Position numbers and translations under genes: made by a program
NCBI GenBank assembly: GCA_943736015.1
Contig: OX031058.1
Span: 5,604,001 to 5,668,000, forward strand
Direction: 5' to 3'
Length of the DNA: 64,000 bases
From: Tridacna crocea
Lineage: Eukaryota > Mollusca > Bivalvia > Cardiida > Cardiidae
Shown: positions 1 through 11,470 of the stretch, piece after piece
Position numbering within the stretch: position 1 is the stretch's first letter
Layout of the letters: each line of letters begins with the position of its first letter
The notes under the pieces: model-generated
The model's database searches: none
What the model was told of the DNA's origin: nothing
What the model saw: only the letters and a program-made list of their open reading frames with translations

Positions 1-175
1 TCTTGCAGATGACAAATAACAATTGCTAAAAAGATTATTTTTCTATATGATAGGGTAGAAAACATTGTGGGTAAAGGAGAAAATGCTGGTTACCAGCATT
101 TTCTCCTTTACCCACAATGTTTTCAAAAGGCTTCTATTCCTGACCCGTAAAAACCAGGGATTGTTTGGGAAAGGG
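1..175 (-). mobile_element. Family A MITE, cut by window edge
   Basis: The hairpin is at 58-123. Both arms carry GGGTAAAGG/CCTTTACCC instead of the usual GGGAAAAGG, so pairing is kept. The right end GGGAAAGGG abuts TTAA at 176-179. Confidence 0.85.
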
Positions 176-283
176 TTAAGGATAAGGGACCGTGGTGAGA
201 TTCGTGTAACATCGCCTTGTCATCACCTTTCGTACGGATTCGGAAAACTTGGTTTATTCGCGTAATGCTTATTCGCGAATTAA

Positions 284-504
284 CTCTTTACCACACGGGA
301 AAATTTTAGACTGGTCCAAATTTAAAGCATTTGCAGACGACAAAATAATTGTGACTAAAGAATTGAAATTTGTTCTGGGCAGGGTAGAAAACACTGCGGG
401 AAAAGGAGAAAATGCTGGTTACCAGCATTTTCTCCTTTTCCCACAGTGTTTTCAAAATGCTTCTTTCTCAGGGGCGTCAAAAGTAGGGATTGTGTGGTAA
501 TGGG
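284..504 (-). mobile_element. Family A MITE, full length (221 bp)
   Basis: TTAA sits at 280-283 and 505-508. The hairpin at 387-453 has an almost perfect stem of about 30 bp and no spacer. Ends read CTCTTTACCACAC and, on the other strand, CCCATTACCACAC. Confidence 0.9.
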
Positions 505-740
505 TTAAAAAAGAAGAGATACTCCAATGAGCATAAAGGCTTATAACCTAAACAAAGTTAATTTAGTTAGTCTTAAAGTCATGGTAAGTTTAGTTCAAAA
601 TCACGGCAACCCGTTACATTCGTAGTTCGAGCTACATGGATATGACTGACTGAATGAATGAATTTATTGACTTATACATCTTGTTCCATAGTCAGTTACA
701 ACCAAATTAATTTCAAAATGACCCACGTGATACCATACAA

Positions 741-745
741 GTCTC

Positions 746-793
<48 letters not shown>
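741..793. repeat. (CT)n(CA)n microsatellite
   Basis: A CT run of about 40 bases passes directly into a short CA run. Confidence 0.95.
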
Positions 794-1001
794 GTTCCGT
801 TCTCTTCTAACTCAAAACTTTTTCAATTATTTTCTTGGAGAAAGGGAGAAGGAAGCTGTCAAAAACTTTTTCACGAACTATTAGAGAGGGAAGAAGAGTC
901 AGCAGTAATTAGGGTAAAATATTTAACTCTTTCCTGTTAATTCAGTTTTTTTTTTCTTCCTAAGGTTTTCACCCTTTCGGCGCAGTAGATGAAAACTAGG
1001 T

Positions 1002-1188
1002 TCGTATTTGCCGACCATTCTTACTAATATTCTTCGTCTAAATCTGGATTTTGAAAGTGACATAACTTCTGATTGGCTAAACCATTTTGGTTCAGCCAAT
1101 CAGAAGGTGTGATACTTTCAGATTTGGAAAACTCTGGAGAATAAGACTAAGGATACTCTTAAGAATGATTGGCGAATACGGACCCAGG
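1002..1188. mobile_element. Family F foldback element
   Basis: Inverted ends read CGTATTTGCCGACCATTC and GAATGATTGGCGAATACG. The centre is a palindrome, CTTCTGATTGGCTAAACC pairing with TTCAGCCAATCAGAAG, which places two ATTGG/CCAAT boxes head to head. It is a non-coding MITE-like unit of about 187 bp. Confidence 0.8.
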
Positions 1189-1219
1189 AGTCTTTGTGGG
1201 CTGCCCAAACCAAGTTTAA

Positions 1220-1443
1220 CCCATTACAACACAAGCCATACTTTTGACGACCCTGAGAAAGCAGCCTTTAGAAAAAAATGTGGGAAAAGGAGAAAATGTT
1301 GGTAAACCAGCATTTTCTCCTTTTTTCCACAATGTTTTCTACTCTTCACAAAACAAATTTCAAATTTTCAGTCACTTTTATTTTGTCGTCTGCAAATGCT
1401 TTCGATTTGGACAAGCCTAAAATATTGCCGTTTGTTATTGAGT
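1220..1443 (+). mobile_element. Family A MITE, near full length
   Basis: The left TTAA at 1216-1219 is intact and the right one has decayed to TTTA. The hairpin spans 1272-1335. Confidence 0.85.
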
Positions 1444-1550
1444 TTATTAGTCCAGAATGTACAGTCCGAGCTTGGATCTGTATAAGCCTGCTTACTTAGT
1501 CTAGCTTTACCGAGATTAAAATCTCTATAATTTTTCTGTGGATTGTATTT

Positions 1551-1655
1551 GTTGCCCTTCCCAAAACAAATCACAATTTTTGAGGTACCTTAATCTTGTT
1601 GTCTACAAATGCTTCCTGTTTGGACTAGGCTAAAATTATGCCGTTTAGTAAAGAC
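1551..1655 (+). mobile_element. Family A MITE, right-half fragment
   Basis: It matches only the part after the hairpin (GTCTACAAATGCTT to GTAAAGAC) and ends at TTAA 1656-1659. Confidence 0.6.
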
Positions 1656-1659
1656 TTAA

Positions 1660-2067
1660 GGAGCGAGTTTAATTAGATCAGAGAACTTTAAACTTTAACG
1701 TGCTAAAAATCATTAGCAGTTGGAAATGAATCACGATTCGGTTTTTGTGCAAAGCTCTCCACCACAACCCCCAACCCCCTTCTCTCTGTCATTCCTTATG
1801 TGTGTTAACCAGTTCTTAACCCGTGTTTTCCTTATGGAACTGTTTTATCATCAAAATGTATATACATATTATATGAAAAAAAAAATGGTATTTTAATACA
1901 AAGCAATAATTTCAGTTTCAGTAAACTAAGTTTAGTTCGGCTCTCACTGAACCTTGTTGTCCTTTGAAAGAAGTTTTTTCCACTGCCGTTTTACAACACT
2001 ACAAAGGCTTATGTGCACACATGGAATGTAAAACATACTAATAAATCACTACTTTTGCATATACCAA
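1660..2067. other. No gene seen
   Basis: AT-rich unique-looking DNA with no convincing exon or repeat. Confidence 0.5.
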
Positions 2068-2152
2068 AGATATCGTCGGTTTACTTTAAAAACCCCGTAA
2101 CTACAGCTTGTAACAATCTGTAGTTACGAGATTTTTGAAGTAAACCGACAAT
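2068..2152. repeat. Isolated inverted repeat
   Basis: Arms of about 36 bp (ATCGTCGGTTTACTT, GTAACTACAG and complements) surround a short loop near 2110. It does not match the other hairpin families here. Confidence 0.75.
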
Positions 2153-2852
2153 ATGCCATTTCTCATTATCAACACCTTACTGTCAAATTTCAAACTTTTC
2201 AGTCGGCACCCTCCTTCGTCATGCACCAGTCCTGTCATGTTGTCATGTTATATTTCAAATACCGTGTGTGTACGTAAAAGGAAGAGTTATGAAAAGACTA
2301 CATAGCCTTGCTGGTCGCCAGTTCACGGTAGCCTTAGTCCGATCAGGAAAACAACAAAATTTCCTACTTGTCTACATTGAGGAATTTCACTGAGGAGAAT
2401 TGACATGTTTTCAAATAAAGATACCTGTTCTTGAATAGCACTGCTGCCTGATCTTAGTCCTAGACTTTTAGATAAGGAGATATTTCCCCCAAAATTATTT
2501 ATTTTTTACTATAGAATGGAAAGACTTATTAACCTTTCCAGCATGTTAAGGGTTGATAGGCGTACACCGTGGGGTAGGAAATATTTTCGAGACCACTCGA
2601 GACAATGCCGAGCGATGCCAAAAAAATGATATTGATTTATGTAAATGATTTTGACCTGAGTCAGGTTAAATGAAATAGATAATACCATGAATTAATGTGA
2701 AACATAATACAACGTAAAAAAGATGATTGTTAAAAAGGGAAATACGGCTCCAAATTGTATTACAAATGTGAATACAAGCCACGAGTCTTTACGAGAATAT
2801 CTGTGGTATACTAACCTAAAAAATGACAACAATGAAAAAAAAAAAAACTTAC
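2153..2852. other. Intron after second Kelch exon; no element recognised
   Basis: Lies 3' of the second Kelch exon, read on the minus strand. I looked for a following Kelch exon starting with G to complete a Trp codon and did not find a convincing one. Confidence 0.5.
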
Positions 2853-3039
2853 CAGAAAACATTTGAACACTGGTGCTTAAGGTTACTGATTCCACCTGAA
2901 ACATACAGTCTGTTACCCGCCACACAGCTTGCATGGTCCACCCGGGGGCGGGGCAATGCCTTGATAGATGTCCATACGTCTGTCTGAGGATCATACATCT
3001 CCACTGAGCTTGTCACACGCCCTCTTCCTACCTCTCCGC
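2853..3039 (-). CDS. Kelch-repeat protein, internal exon
   Basis: Read on the minus strand, TTTCAG precedes 3039 and a GTAAGT donor follows 2853, giving 187 nt that enter in phase 1 and leave in phase 2. The 61 whole codons are open and translate to a Kelch propeller segment: the GG that ends one blade, then VEMYDPQTDVW, ALPRPRVDHASCV, LYVSGG and a C-terminal NVFW whose Trp is completed by the next exon. The spacing of the GG doublet, Tyr, Trp and the A-x-L-P-x-x-R motif fits Kelch blades. A Met-initiated frame here that reads MILRQTYG is a shadow in another phase. In Kelch-like proteins this domain usually binds substrate for a Cullin-3 ubiquitin ligase, but no BTB is seen here, so the role is inferred. 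Family membership is firm; the orthologue is unknown. Confidence 0.88.
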
Positions 3040-3049
3040 CTGAAATTCA

Positions 3050-3985
3050 TATACATGTAAATATAAATGTATGCTGTACTTCCGGAATTTTGGAAAATTA
3101 TTTGTTCTTACACTTTTTAATGAGTCATAAATACATGTACATGTATTAGTAAGTTCTTTTCAGAAATGGCGTAGGTATACTTCAAGATGCAGTGCCAGTA
3201 AACAACATGTAATACTGATTCTGTATTTTAAAAGTGCTGTCATTTTTGTCGTTCTAGTTTTCAAAATTTCATTGCCGGTGAATTAAAATTATCACATAAA
3301 ACCTCCCCGCTAGTGTATTAAACAAATGAATATTTTTTTTTATATTCCACTAGTTTATCATCGTGCTCCTTTGGTCAAGGTTTTGATTATATTCATTTAT
3401 AAGCGCGTGATGCAAGAGGAACCGACCAACGCAAGTGTCGGAATTTGTATTACTATAGCGCTAAGCAATGTTGAAGACAGACGACGTCATTATTGCTAAG
3501 AGTGTATAATACGCGTTGAAAGTATTTGCTTATTTTGTTAAATTAACACAAGAAATGTAGCAGATGTTATTTGAAATCGATAAAATTGCGGAAATAGTAC
3601 GACTTACCCCCTCTAGAAAATGTTTCATTCGACTTCCGGTTTAAATGTCAAAGAGCCATCTACTGGTGTATGTGTACATTTCAAACCCAACTACATCTGT
3701 AAACATGGCCCCTGAATGATATATGGGCTAAACGTGACTTTAACGGATACCTCTTGGTTTGTTATTTGTTTCATGTGATAAAGTCTAATGAACTTTCACA
3801 AAATAACTTTTTTCATGAAATCGAGGCACTTTTTAGTATCGGTGCGTCAGTGCTTTGATTATCTCACATATGTGTATCTCCGCCCCGTTTTCTTCCTTTA
3901 AAAAAAACTAGGTCAGTTTTACTGAAATGAGATGTTCTTCCGACATATTTGAGCGACCTGTATAGCCCTAAAATCTCAATTTATT
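3050..3985. other. Intron, no element recognised
   Basis: AT-rich sequence with no repeat family or exon that I could recognise. Confidence 0.5.
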
Positions 3986-3993
3986 ATTCTTAA

Positions 3994-4193
3994 CTCTTTA
4001 CCACACGAGAAAAAATTTTAGACTGGTCCAAATTGAAAGCATTTGTAGACGACAAAATAAAGGTGACTGAAAATTGAAATTTGTTCTGGGAAGGGTGGAA
4101 AACATTGTGGGAAAAGGAGAAAATGCTGGTCACAGTGTTTTCAAAAGGCTTCTTTCTCATGGGCGTCAAAAGTAGGGATTGTGTGGTAATGGG
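3994..4193 (-). mobile_element. Family A MITE with one hairpin arm deleted
   Basis: TTAA at 3990-3993 and 4194-4197. After AAAATGCTGGT the sequence jumps to CACAGTGTTTTC, so the second arm is missing (200 bp instead of 221). Confidence 0.88.
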
Positions 4194-4212
4194 TTAAATA
4201 ATCTATAAGATG

Positions 4213-4345
4213 TAACCCATCTAGCCAAAAGGGACCTTCTGGAAACTGCGAAAAGTGTCAACCCTGGTCAGACTGCGCGAATTGCACAGGCTGACCAGGG
4301 TTGACACTTTTCGCTTTAATGACATTTTCTGTATGAAAAGTGGTC
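4213..4345. mobile_element. Family E hairpin element
   Basis: The stem GCGAAAAGTGTCAACCCTGG / complement at 4246-4312 has core GGTCAGACTGCGC. Its flank TAGCCAAAAGGGACCTTCTGG recurs in the copies near 13788 and 34618. Confidence 0.75.
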
Positions 4346-4464
4346 ATTGTACCTTGTTATACAATTATTTTGAATTATCAACTTAAACTGATCTGCACTA
4401 TCGTTGATCTATTTTCATCTAATTGATGTACAGAATTCCCAGATGGTCCCTTTGTGCGTGATGG

Positions 4465-4645
4465 ATCACAAATTTTAGACTTGACAAAATTGAAAGGCTT
4501 TCTAGGAAGACATAAAACATATTGCTCAAATAATGGGTTTCGTATTTGCAAGTGTAATAAATATTGTAAGGAAAAGAATAAGCTTTTCCTCTTTTCAGAC
4601 AATAGTCTTACCTTCCTTCTTCCACAGTGTCCTGTAAACCTAAAT
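4465..4645 (-). mobile_element. Family A-like remnant
   Basis: AAATTTTAGACTTGACAAAA at the start resembles the family A end. The middle has a decayed CTTTTCCTCTTTTC and a CCACAGTGT arm remnant. Confidence 0.4.
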
Positions 4646-4735
4646 AAATCAAAATATGGTTTCTATCAAATTGTAAAAACATAGATTTACTTTTTAAAAG
4701 TACTTTTTTGCATGAAAAAAAAAAAACAACATTAA

Positions 4736-4800
4736 ATCGGACAGAGTTGATCAGACTGCACTTTTTGTATTGTCTGATCTTTGTCTACACTGTCCACAAA
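4736..4800 (-). mobile_element. Family B hairpin, diverged
   Basis: CGGACAG...GATCAGACTGCAC pairs with a decayed right arm that ends CTACACTGTCCAC. Confidence 0.7.
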
Positions 4801-4961
4801 ATCGGTTTAATTCATGCAAATAAATCACGAAATTAAAGTACGTGTATAAGCATCAATAACCATTTACAGTGCTGAATCAATATAATGGACTGTTTCAAAT
4901 TTAAAAAATATCCGAAATATCAAATTTTCATTGTTGTTTATGCCAGAATATGTAACAAAGT

Positions 4962-5031
4962 ATCGGACAGTGTAGATTAAGATCAGACTGCACAGAACGC
5001 GCAGTCTAATCTTAATCTACACTGTCCGCAA
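4962..5031 (-). mobile_element. Family B hairpin
   Basis: The arms read TAGATTAAGAT and ATCTTAATCTA. Both differ from the usual GATCAAGATC at the same paired position, so the stem is preserved. Confidence 0.8.
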
Positions 5032-5072
5032 AAACAACCTAAATGGTTCTTGGACAGTCCTTTATGGATTAA

Positions 5073-5239
5073 CTCTTTACCAAACGACAAACTTTTGGAC
5101 TAGGCCAAATTCACAGCATTTGCAGACGCAAAATAAATACGAGTAAAAATTTAAAATAAAAACATTGCGGGAAAAGGAGAAAATGCTGGTAAGGCTTCTT
5201 TCTCAGGGTCGTCAAAAGTAGTGATTGTGTGGTAATGGG
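5073..5239 (-). mobile_element. Family A MITE lacking most of the hairpin
   Basis: TTAA at 5069-5072 and 5240-5243. Only GGGAAAAGGAGAAAATGCTGG of the stem remains, giving 167 bp; the second arm and part of its flank are deleted. Confidence 0.85.
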
Positions 5240-5477
5240 TTAATAGTACCATTTCAAGTATTATTTTCAGATAGGCCACGATGGCGTTACTTTCCAGTGA
5301 CTCACAGTGTCACGCGACACGCTCACTGGAACTAATTCATTGAAAAAAAATAACGTTACAGAATGGCATGGCAAAATGTGATTTTAGATGAAGTTTGTGA
5401 TATATTTCCTCCCGTCCTTAGAGAAGTACACAATATGGTGGGAGAAATTTGAACACTATTAGATTACAGTAAAATCT

Positions 5478-5694
5478 AGACCAAACAATCCCTGGTTTTT
5501 ACGGGTCTGAAATAGTAGCCTTTTGAAAACATTGTGGGAAAAGGAGAAAATGCTGGTAACCAGCATTTTCTCCTTTTCCCACAATGTTTTCTACCCTATC
5601 ATAGATAGAAATCATCTTTTCAGCAAGGGCTTAATTGTCGTCTGCAAATGCTTTCAATTTGATCTAGTCCAAAAATTTGTTGTTTGGGAAAGGG
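5478..5694 (+). mobile_element. Family A MITE
   Basis: Hairpin at 5526-5590. The right TTAA is at 5695-5698; the left boundary is decayed before ACCAAACAATCCCTGG. Confidence 0.85.
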
Positions 5695-5810
5695 TTAAAA
5701 AAAAAGGCTATTTATGTTTCTGGTTACATAGTTTCCCAACATTACATTTCCTTATCAAGTAACAATGTACTTCTAAATTTATGTTTTGTGTCTTTCCTAC
5801 CCCTCTCTAA

Positions 5811-6040
5811 CCATTAGACTGCTAAACGCGACTCAAAGACCTTCTGTAGACTGTGTAGAACAAGATCAGACTGCACAGAATGTGCTGTCTTATCTTGAAT
5901 CTACACTATCCAGTTGGGAGTTATTTCACCCCCCCCCCCCAAAAAAAAAAATCGTTTACATGTATATATTGTTGAAATCGCAAAATTTAGGTTTTTCCAT
6001 CAGCTTGAAATTTTCATTTCATTTATTTAGTATGGTTATG
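5811..6040 (+). mobile_element. Family B MITE, full length
   Basis: Left flank CTAA (decayed TTAA), right TTAA at 6041-6044. The left arm is ATTAGACTGCTAAACGC, the hairpin is at 5848-5912, and poly-C/poly-A and a CATCAGCTTGAAATTTTC tail follow. Confidence 0.8.
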
Positions 6041-6064
6041 TTAATCATGCAGTTAAATAGCCCA

Positions 6065-6225
6065 ATTGTAACACAAAACATAGCTTTATCAATAGTAATT
6101 GCCATTTTACGGTTAGCTTTTTCAAGAATAGCTCCTCATGGCGAACTGTGTAGATCAAAGATTAGACCGCACAGAATGTGCCGTCTGATCTTGACCTACG
6201 CCGTTCGTCTGACGAAAAAAGAGCA
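6065..6225 (-). mobile_element. Family B variant (B1)
   Basis: It shares the flank TTTTTCAAGAATAGCTCCTC with the copy near 6530. The hairpin 6147-6213 has core GATTAGACCGCAC. Confidence 0.7.
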
Positions 6226-6529
6226 AATTCTCATTACAAGCATTCAGTCCCTTTTTCTGTACTGTTTTTCTTTTTTTTAAATTCAGTGCGCGACAGTGAT
6301 TATTTTTTTCTTCTTCATGTTCATCCCTGCGAAACTTTTCAGTATTTTTTTGGCGGTCTGAAAAAAAAGGTTTTGTTACGTAGACATTGGTGAACCACAT
6401 TCAAGGAAAAAAGCACCATCGTAGTTATTTTAAGGTCGGTGTGGCCAAAACTTATCACAAAGTGTTAACCGCTTGTTTTGTGCTGATTCTTATCTTTTTT
6501 TGATAGGGTCACACGAGCAAAAACTCCTC

Positions 6530-6702
6530 AAACTGTCTAGGAGTATGGCCTTGGTAATTGCAATTTCACGATTATCTTTTTCAAGAATAGCTCCTCATGG
6601 CTGACGGTGTAGATCAAAGATCAGACTGCACAGAATGTGCAGTCTGATCTTGATCTACGCCGTCCGCATAGGCTTATTACGTCGCCACTGACTGCTAAAG
6701 GG
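6530..6702 (-). mobile_element. Family B variant (B1)
   Basis: The flank TTTTTCAAGAATAGCTCCTC is followed by hairpin 6605-6668. It ends ACTGCTAAAGGG at TTAA 6703-6706. Together with the copy 460 bp upstream it defines a sub-family. Confidence 0.78.
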
Positions 6703-6706
6703 TTAA

Positions 6707-8440
6707 GGTGTCACATGACATTAATAATGATAACCTGCGAACATCTAACATGGGCTGCAAATTGCCCATTAATATTAATACAAAATGGCTCCCAAACCTG
6801 CCAACCAATAAATCAACGTCTGTTTATGACAGGAAACGAACGGTCCTGTCAATTTCAAGTGGCGCATGCGCGCTGTGACCATGGGACTTACTCGGAAATA
6901 AATACCGATTTCGAACTGAGTTATTTATAAATAATTTGATAAAAATGAGTGAAAACTGAGAATTCTGTGTCATTACCGGGCTAAACGGATTCCAAGACAT
7001 ATTTCATGATTATTTTCATAGCGAGCGGGACGAAATTGTCGCATAATATTGGATTTTAGACATTAATTAACAAATTTTTCCCCGCGTGAGAAAGTTGTCG
7101 GGCGATGAATGAATGAATCACTCTGGTTCAAAAATTAATGATTTTTCTGTACAAAACTGTTTTTAAAAGTCGTCCTCTTAACGCATTATCGACTTTTCTC
7201 CTTCTACTGTACATGGCTTTTTGAGAAACCTGTTTTGAGCCGAGATCCAATTATTTGTTAAAAGCAAGAGCTCCTTTCCCAAGATTGTTCCTGTAACCAT
7301 TCAAAACCTAAGGTAACGTTTTTTTGAAAAAAAAAAAAACGACGATAACAGAATCTGTTGCTTGTTAAAAGCAATTATTTATCGTTCTCAACACTTTTTA
7401 TTGAATCAAATGTCACTGAAGTTAAGTTTAACTCTCTTAAACCCCAAAAAATTCCAAAGCACTGAAAGCAATATTAAGGTAAATTGCGTTTAATCCAACC
7501 CAAGTTTAAATCTAAGCGCTACACTAAACAAACAACATGCAGTACTGAATTATACAAATGTGTGAAAAATGAAATAAAAATGCAAAATTCACAAGTAAGC
7601 AAGCAAACAGTCAAGTCATTACTAAATGTCTACTACTCCAAACTCATCGGTAAATATCGTGTAACCTCGACATTTTCGTAAAAGCTATTCGGCCAATGTC
7701 GGCAGCTTCCGTCTTTTAATATGAGAGTTAGAGGCTGTAGACACACTAACTCATAGGTAAATTTCGTGTAACATGGACTCTAAGGGGCCGCAGGCCTTAA
7801 AATACAATCTGTAAATCTTCTGCCTGGTAGATGAAGCAAAGTGCATTAAAAACTGCGTGAGTGATCCTTGATCCCTCCTTTATATCCATCGATATCTTGG
7901 CATTTGAAAATGACATTTTTTGGGCTTTGGCTTCCTATTATCTATCTTACAGGCAAGTAGAGCGATGCTGGCCTATCATGGTCTTCTAGGTGTATTTTTA
8001 GGGGATTTGTTTTAGTTTTTCCTCTTCATTTTCGTTTTCTCCAGCAACTACTCTTTTTTAAAAGTAAAATTGGGGTGTGTGAGGGCGTCGAAAAATTGTT
8101 ATTGGATTTCGTCGCTTATGACTCTTTTCCAAGGAACTTGGGAATAATTTGCCTTTTATCTAATTTTGTTGTCCTTCATTCAGATAGTTTAATTGCTGTC
8201 GTTCTCCTGGAGAAAATATTTACATTTTTTTTCCCAGCCATGCATTAACAAATAATTCAAATGTATCTTCAGACATCACGTCGCTTTTTCTAACCTACGA
8301 GTACGATTATGGGGGAATAAAAAGGATTTAATAAAGATATATATACTCGAAAAAAGTGTTATTGTGTAATGTTTGGACAATTAAATCAATCATATTCTGA
8401 AAAATTAGCATAAACTTCCTCATGTCCTTTCCAACCCTTT
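6707..8440. other. Intron, no gene or family recognised
   Basis: AT-rich DNA with poly-A and poly-T tracts. Two weakly similar motifs, AAACTCATCGGTAAATATCG and ACTCATAGGTAAATTTCG near 7640 and 7750, form a short local repeat. Confidence 0.5.
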
Positions 8441-8452
8441 CTTGATGCCTCT

Positions 8453-8622
8453 GCCGAGCCCCTGTGGTGCAATCGGCAGTGTGAAGGACTTTAACATGGG
8501 GTCATTGGTTCGAGTCTCAAGCTCGGCCGATTTTTTTCCGAGGGTTGACGATAGTCATTGCAACAAAGTTCATACTTTTCTCACTGCCAATAAATCTTTC
8601 AACGATGCATGTTATTTGGGAA
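8453..8622 (+). mobile_element. tRNA-derived SINE, type 1, tail diverged
   Basis: The head GCCGAGCCCCTGTGGTGCAA contains an A-box-like TGGTGCAATCGG. The B box GGTTCGAGTCT lies about 45 bases later, then CTCGGCC. This is the layout of a tRNA-like pol III promoter. The body (ATAGTCATTGCAACA) matches the type 1 copies at 24340 and 54848. Confidence 0.8.
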
Positions 8623-8630
8623 AGTAGCAT

Positions 8631-8846
8631 TGTTGGACCGAACTATGGGGTTGACCGAACTATGGGGTTGAACCCCAAAGTTCGTACGAACTTTGGGGTT
8701 GAAAATTTTCAACCCCATAGTTCGGTCGGATACCCCATGTTATGCACTATCGGACCGAACTTTGGGGTTGAACCCCAAAGTTCGTACGAACTTTGGGGTT
8801 GAAAATTTTCAACGTCATAGTTTGGCTTGAAACATCATCCCGTCAA
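8631..8846 (+). repeat. Palindromic ladder repeat, two units
   Basis: Two 100-bp units each contain a perfect 30-bp palindrome, with half-site AACCCCAAAGTTCGT and complement, centred on GTAC. One end is TTGGACCGAACTATGGGG twice; the other is CATAGTTTGGCTTGAAAC running into (ATC)n. Confidence 0.85.
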
Positions 8847-8883
8847 TTAATCATCATCATCATCATCATCATCGTCGTCGTCG

Positions 8884-8926
<43 letters not shown>

Positions 8927-9010
8927 TATTATTATCATTATCATCATCATCACCATCGTTGTCGTCGTCATCATCATCATCATCATCACCACCATTATCA
9001 TCATCATTAA
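8847..9010. repeat. (ATC)n/(GTC)n microsatellite
   Basis: About 160 bases of ATC, GTC and ATT triplets, directly continuous with the end of the ladder repeat. An apparent poly-isoleucine frame is an artefact of this tract. Confidence 0.92.
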
Positions 9011-9277
9011 AGATGCTTTATTTAGAAAAAGATCGCGTCATTTACATTCTGACACTATGATGAAAGGCCAACTTTACCTGTATGTTCTGATGGTTAGAAC
9101 TGGACATCCTTGGATTTTCGGCAGCGGAGACATCAACCAACCAACTTTTTTTTTCACACAAAGTCGGAATAAAATACTCTTTCAAGACAATATAAACCTA
9201 GTTTAATTCTGATTTTCATATCTGTGTATATCTGCATCTGGCAATGATAATGATTATATGCTGCTGCTGCTGATGAT

Positions 9278-9436
9278 GAATGTTTCAAGCCAAACCATGT
9301 CGTTGAAAATTTTTGTTGGACCGAACTATGGGGTTGACCGAACTATGGGGTTGAACCCCAAAGTTTGTACGAACTTTGGGGTTGACAATTTTCAACGTCA
9401 TAGTTTGGCTTGAAACATCATCCTGTCGATTCAACA
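9278..9436 (+). repeat. Palindromic ladder repeat, one unit
   Basis: It has the GTTTCAAGCCAAACCATG end on one side and TTTGGCTTGAAACATC on the other, so here the termini form an inverted repeat around a single palindromic unit. A CTGCTGCTGATGATGA triplet tract precedes it. Confidence 0.82.
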
Positions 9437-9541
9437 TCATCATCATCATCATCGTCGTCGTCATCATCATCACCATCATCATCTGACGTTTGGCTTGAAA
9501 CATCATCCTGTTGTTTTATCATCATCATCATCATCATCTAC
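9437..9541. repeat. (ATC)n tract with ladder-repeat end fragment
   Basis: Two ATC tracts are separated at about 9488-9518 by a further GTTTGGCTTGAAACATCATC end fragment. Confidence 0.8.
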
Positions 9542-10250
9542 TTTTATCTGTTTATCTTTATCGTGCGTGTAAGCGGCGCTAGAGTGTCGCATCGGATCAG
9601 TACCCAAGTGCTGATCTGTTACGATACTATAAACATGAACTTTTTCATAACTTTCTGTTGCGTTTCGAGCATACACACACATAATACATACATGTATATA
9701 TTTTTCATTTCGGATGCTATGGAAAGAATAAAAGGCATACATAATGCATCGGCAGCGTTTTTAAACGTGTGATAATAATAGCTTTGACCCAGTTTTATGT
9801 ATGAAGATATAGTTTAGTGCATAGATAGACCTAAGTTGTTCCGAAAAACGAAGTATGCAGATTTTAGACTCGCTCAAAATGGAAACATAATACAACTATT
9901 GATAGTAGTTGACATTGTAAGAAAAGGCAACATTGCTCTTTAAGCAAAAGCGTTACCAATACAAATCGGCGCCACACAGTGCATGGAGTTTTCGGAACGA
10001 ACCATTTTCTCCTGTTTGTTCGATGAAAACCAACTTTGAATGGATGCTTAAATTTCATATGCTCAATCTGTAATTCGTTTTTATAAAACCAAATAAATCT
10101 ACTCTATACTGGTTCTGAGCAGTCGTTCAAAACTATTTTGAGTGCCATAACTGAGTTCCGCATTCCCAACTTCTTTTTCTGTTAAAAATCGTAGGAAGTG
10201 GAAGTTATAACAATCAAAACCGTCAAACCACACACACAAAAGACAATGGG
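9542..10250. other. Intron, nothing recognised
   Basis: No exon or repeat family identified. Confidence 0.45.
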
Positions 10251-10252
10251 TG

Positions 10253-10335
10253 TAGGACAAAAGGCCACTAGAACAAAAACGCTCTAGGACAAAAGCCCAC
10301 TAGAATGAGAGCCCACTAGGACAAAAGCCCACTTT
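10253..10335. repeat. Short tandem repeat, about 20-bp unit
   Basis: Four imperfect copies of TAGGACAAAAGCCCAC. Confidence 0.8.
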
Positions 10336-10469
10336 TCGTTATGATCATGTATTTCATTAAAACTTCATCTATTATATTGGGTTAAATGATTCAACACAAC
10401 AGTTCGCAACGACTATAATATGGTTTTGCATGTACACATGTGGCCTTTTTGTTATTGGTCCACGATGAA

Positions 10470-11470
10470 ATTATACATGAAGCTCCCTTTTTCCATGGCA
10501 CAGAATTTCATTACATAAAAAAATATATAAGAGGTCCATAACAGGATTATACATTAATTTTCCTTTTTTCCAGAAATTGGCATTTCATGAAATGAAAAGA
10601 AATAAAGAAAATATACATTAAGCCCCCTTTTTTCATGACACATCATTATTTATAAAGAAAAAAATTGTATCAACGGACTATTCAATGATAGACATTCATG
10701 AAGTTTCATCAATTTTTGTGAAGGACTTCAGAAGATATCCCTCAAACAATATACGCCACAACATTGCTGCCATTCACCTGCCTGGGTAGCTCAATGGATA
10801 TAGTGTGTTACTTGTGATCTAAAACGGTTACGAAAAGACTGATGGATGGACAGACGAATAGACAGACGGATACACGATGGACTCACTGGTCATTGGCTTT
10901 GTTCAAACAATAAAAGTATGAAGTTTCATGCAACTATGTGCATAAGTTGGAGATACATTGATAAAAAATTAACTTTGACATGAAACCCCCTTTTTCCATT
11001 ATACAGCGATAAATTGCAAAACCCTGACAACATGCGCTAGGTCACATGATCTGTGAAAATCTCATCAAAATCTGTAGGGATAATGTAGAGTAATTAAATA
11101 GATATTAGTTAAAAATGAAATATAGCATGAAGCCCCCTTATTCCTTGATGCAAATCGCAAAACCTTGACAATATGCGATAGGTCACATGACGAGAAACAT
11201 TCTAAAATTCTATTCAAATCCCTCAAAGAAATGTGGGCGGAGTTGTGATCACAAGAAATGGAATGAACAAAAAACATGAAGCCCCCTTTTTCCATGACGC
11301 TGCTACAAATCGCAAAACATTGACAATATGCAATAGGTCACATAACGAGAAACAGTTTGTGAAAATTCTATTCAAATTCGTCAAGAAATGTTGGAGGAAT
11401 TGTGTTCGCAAGAAATGGAATTCAATATAGCATGAAGACCCCTTTTTCCATGACACAGCTAGTAATCGCA
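10470..11470. repeat. Tandem module of about 150 bp
   Basis: The motif CATGAAGCCCCCTTTTTCCA recurs at about 10478, 10617, 10977, 11126, 11272 and 11427. The last four are 146-155 bp apart and also share CAAATCGCAAAACCTTGACA, GGTCACATGACGAGAAAC and GTTGTGTTCGCAAGAAATGG. A tRNA-like GCCTGGGTAGCTCAATGG lies between at 10780. Confidence 0.82.

Noticed and set aside
2692..2994. 100-codon frame starting MILRQTYG
   Set aside because: It overlaps the real Kelch exon in the wrong phase and runs through the donor site into a poly-T intron tract.
8793..9206. 137-codon frame rich in Ile
   Set aside because: Translation of an (ATC)n tract continuing out of the ladder repeat.
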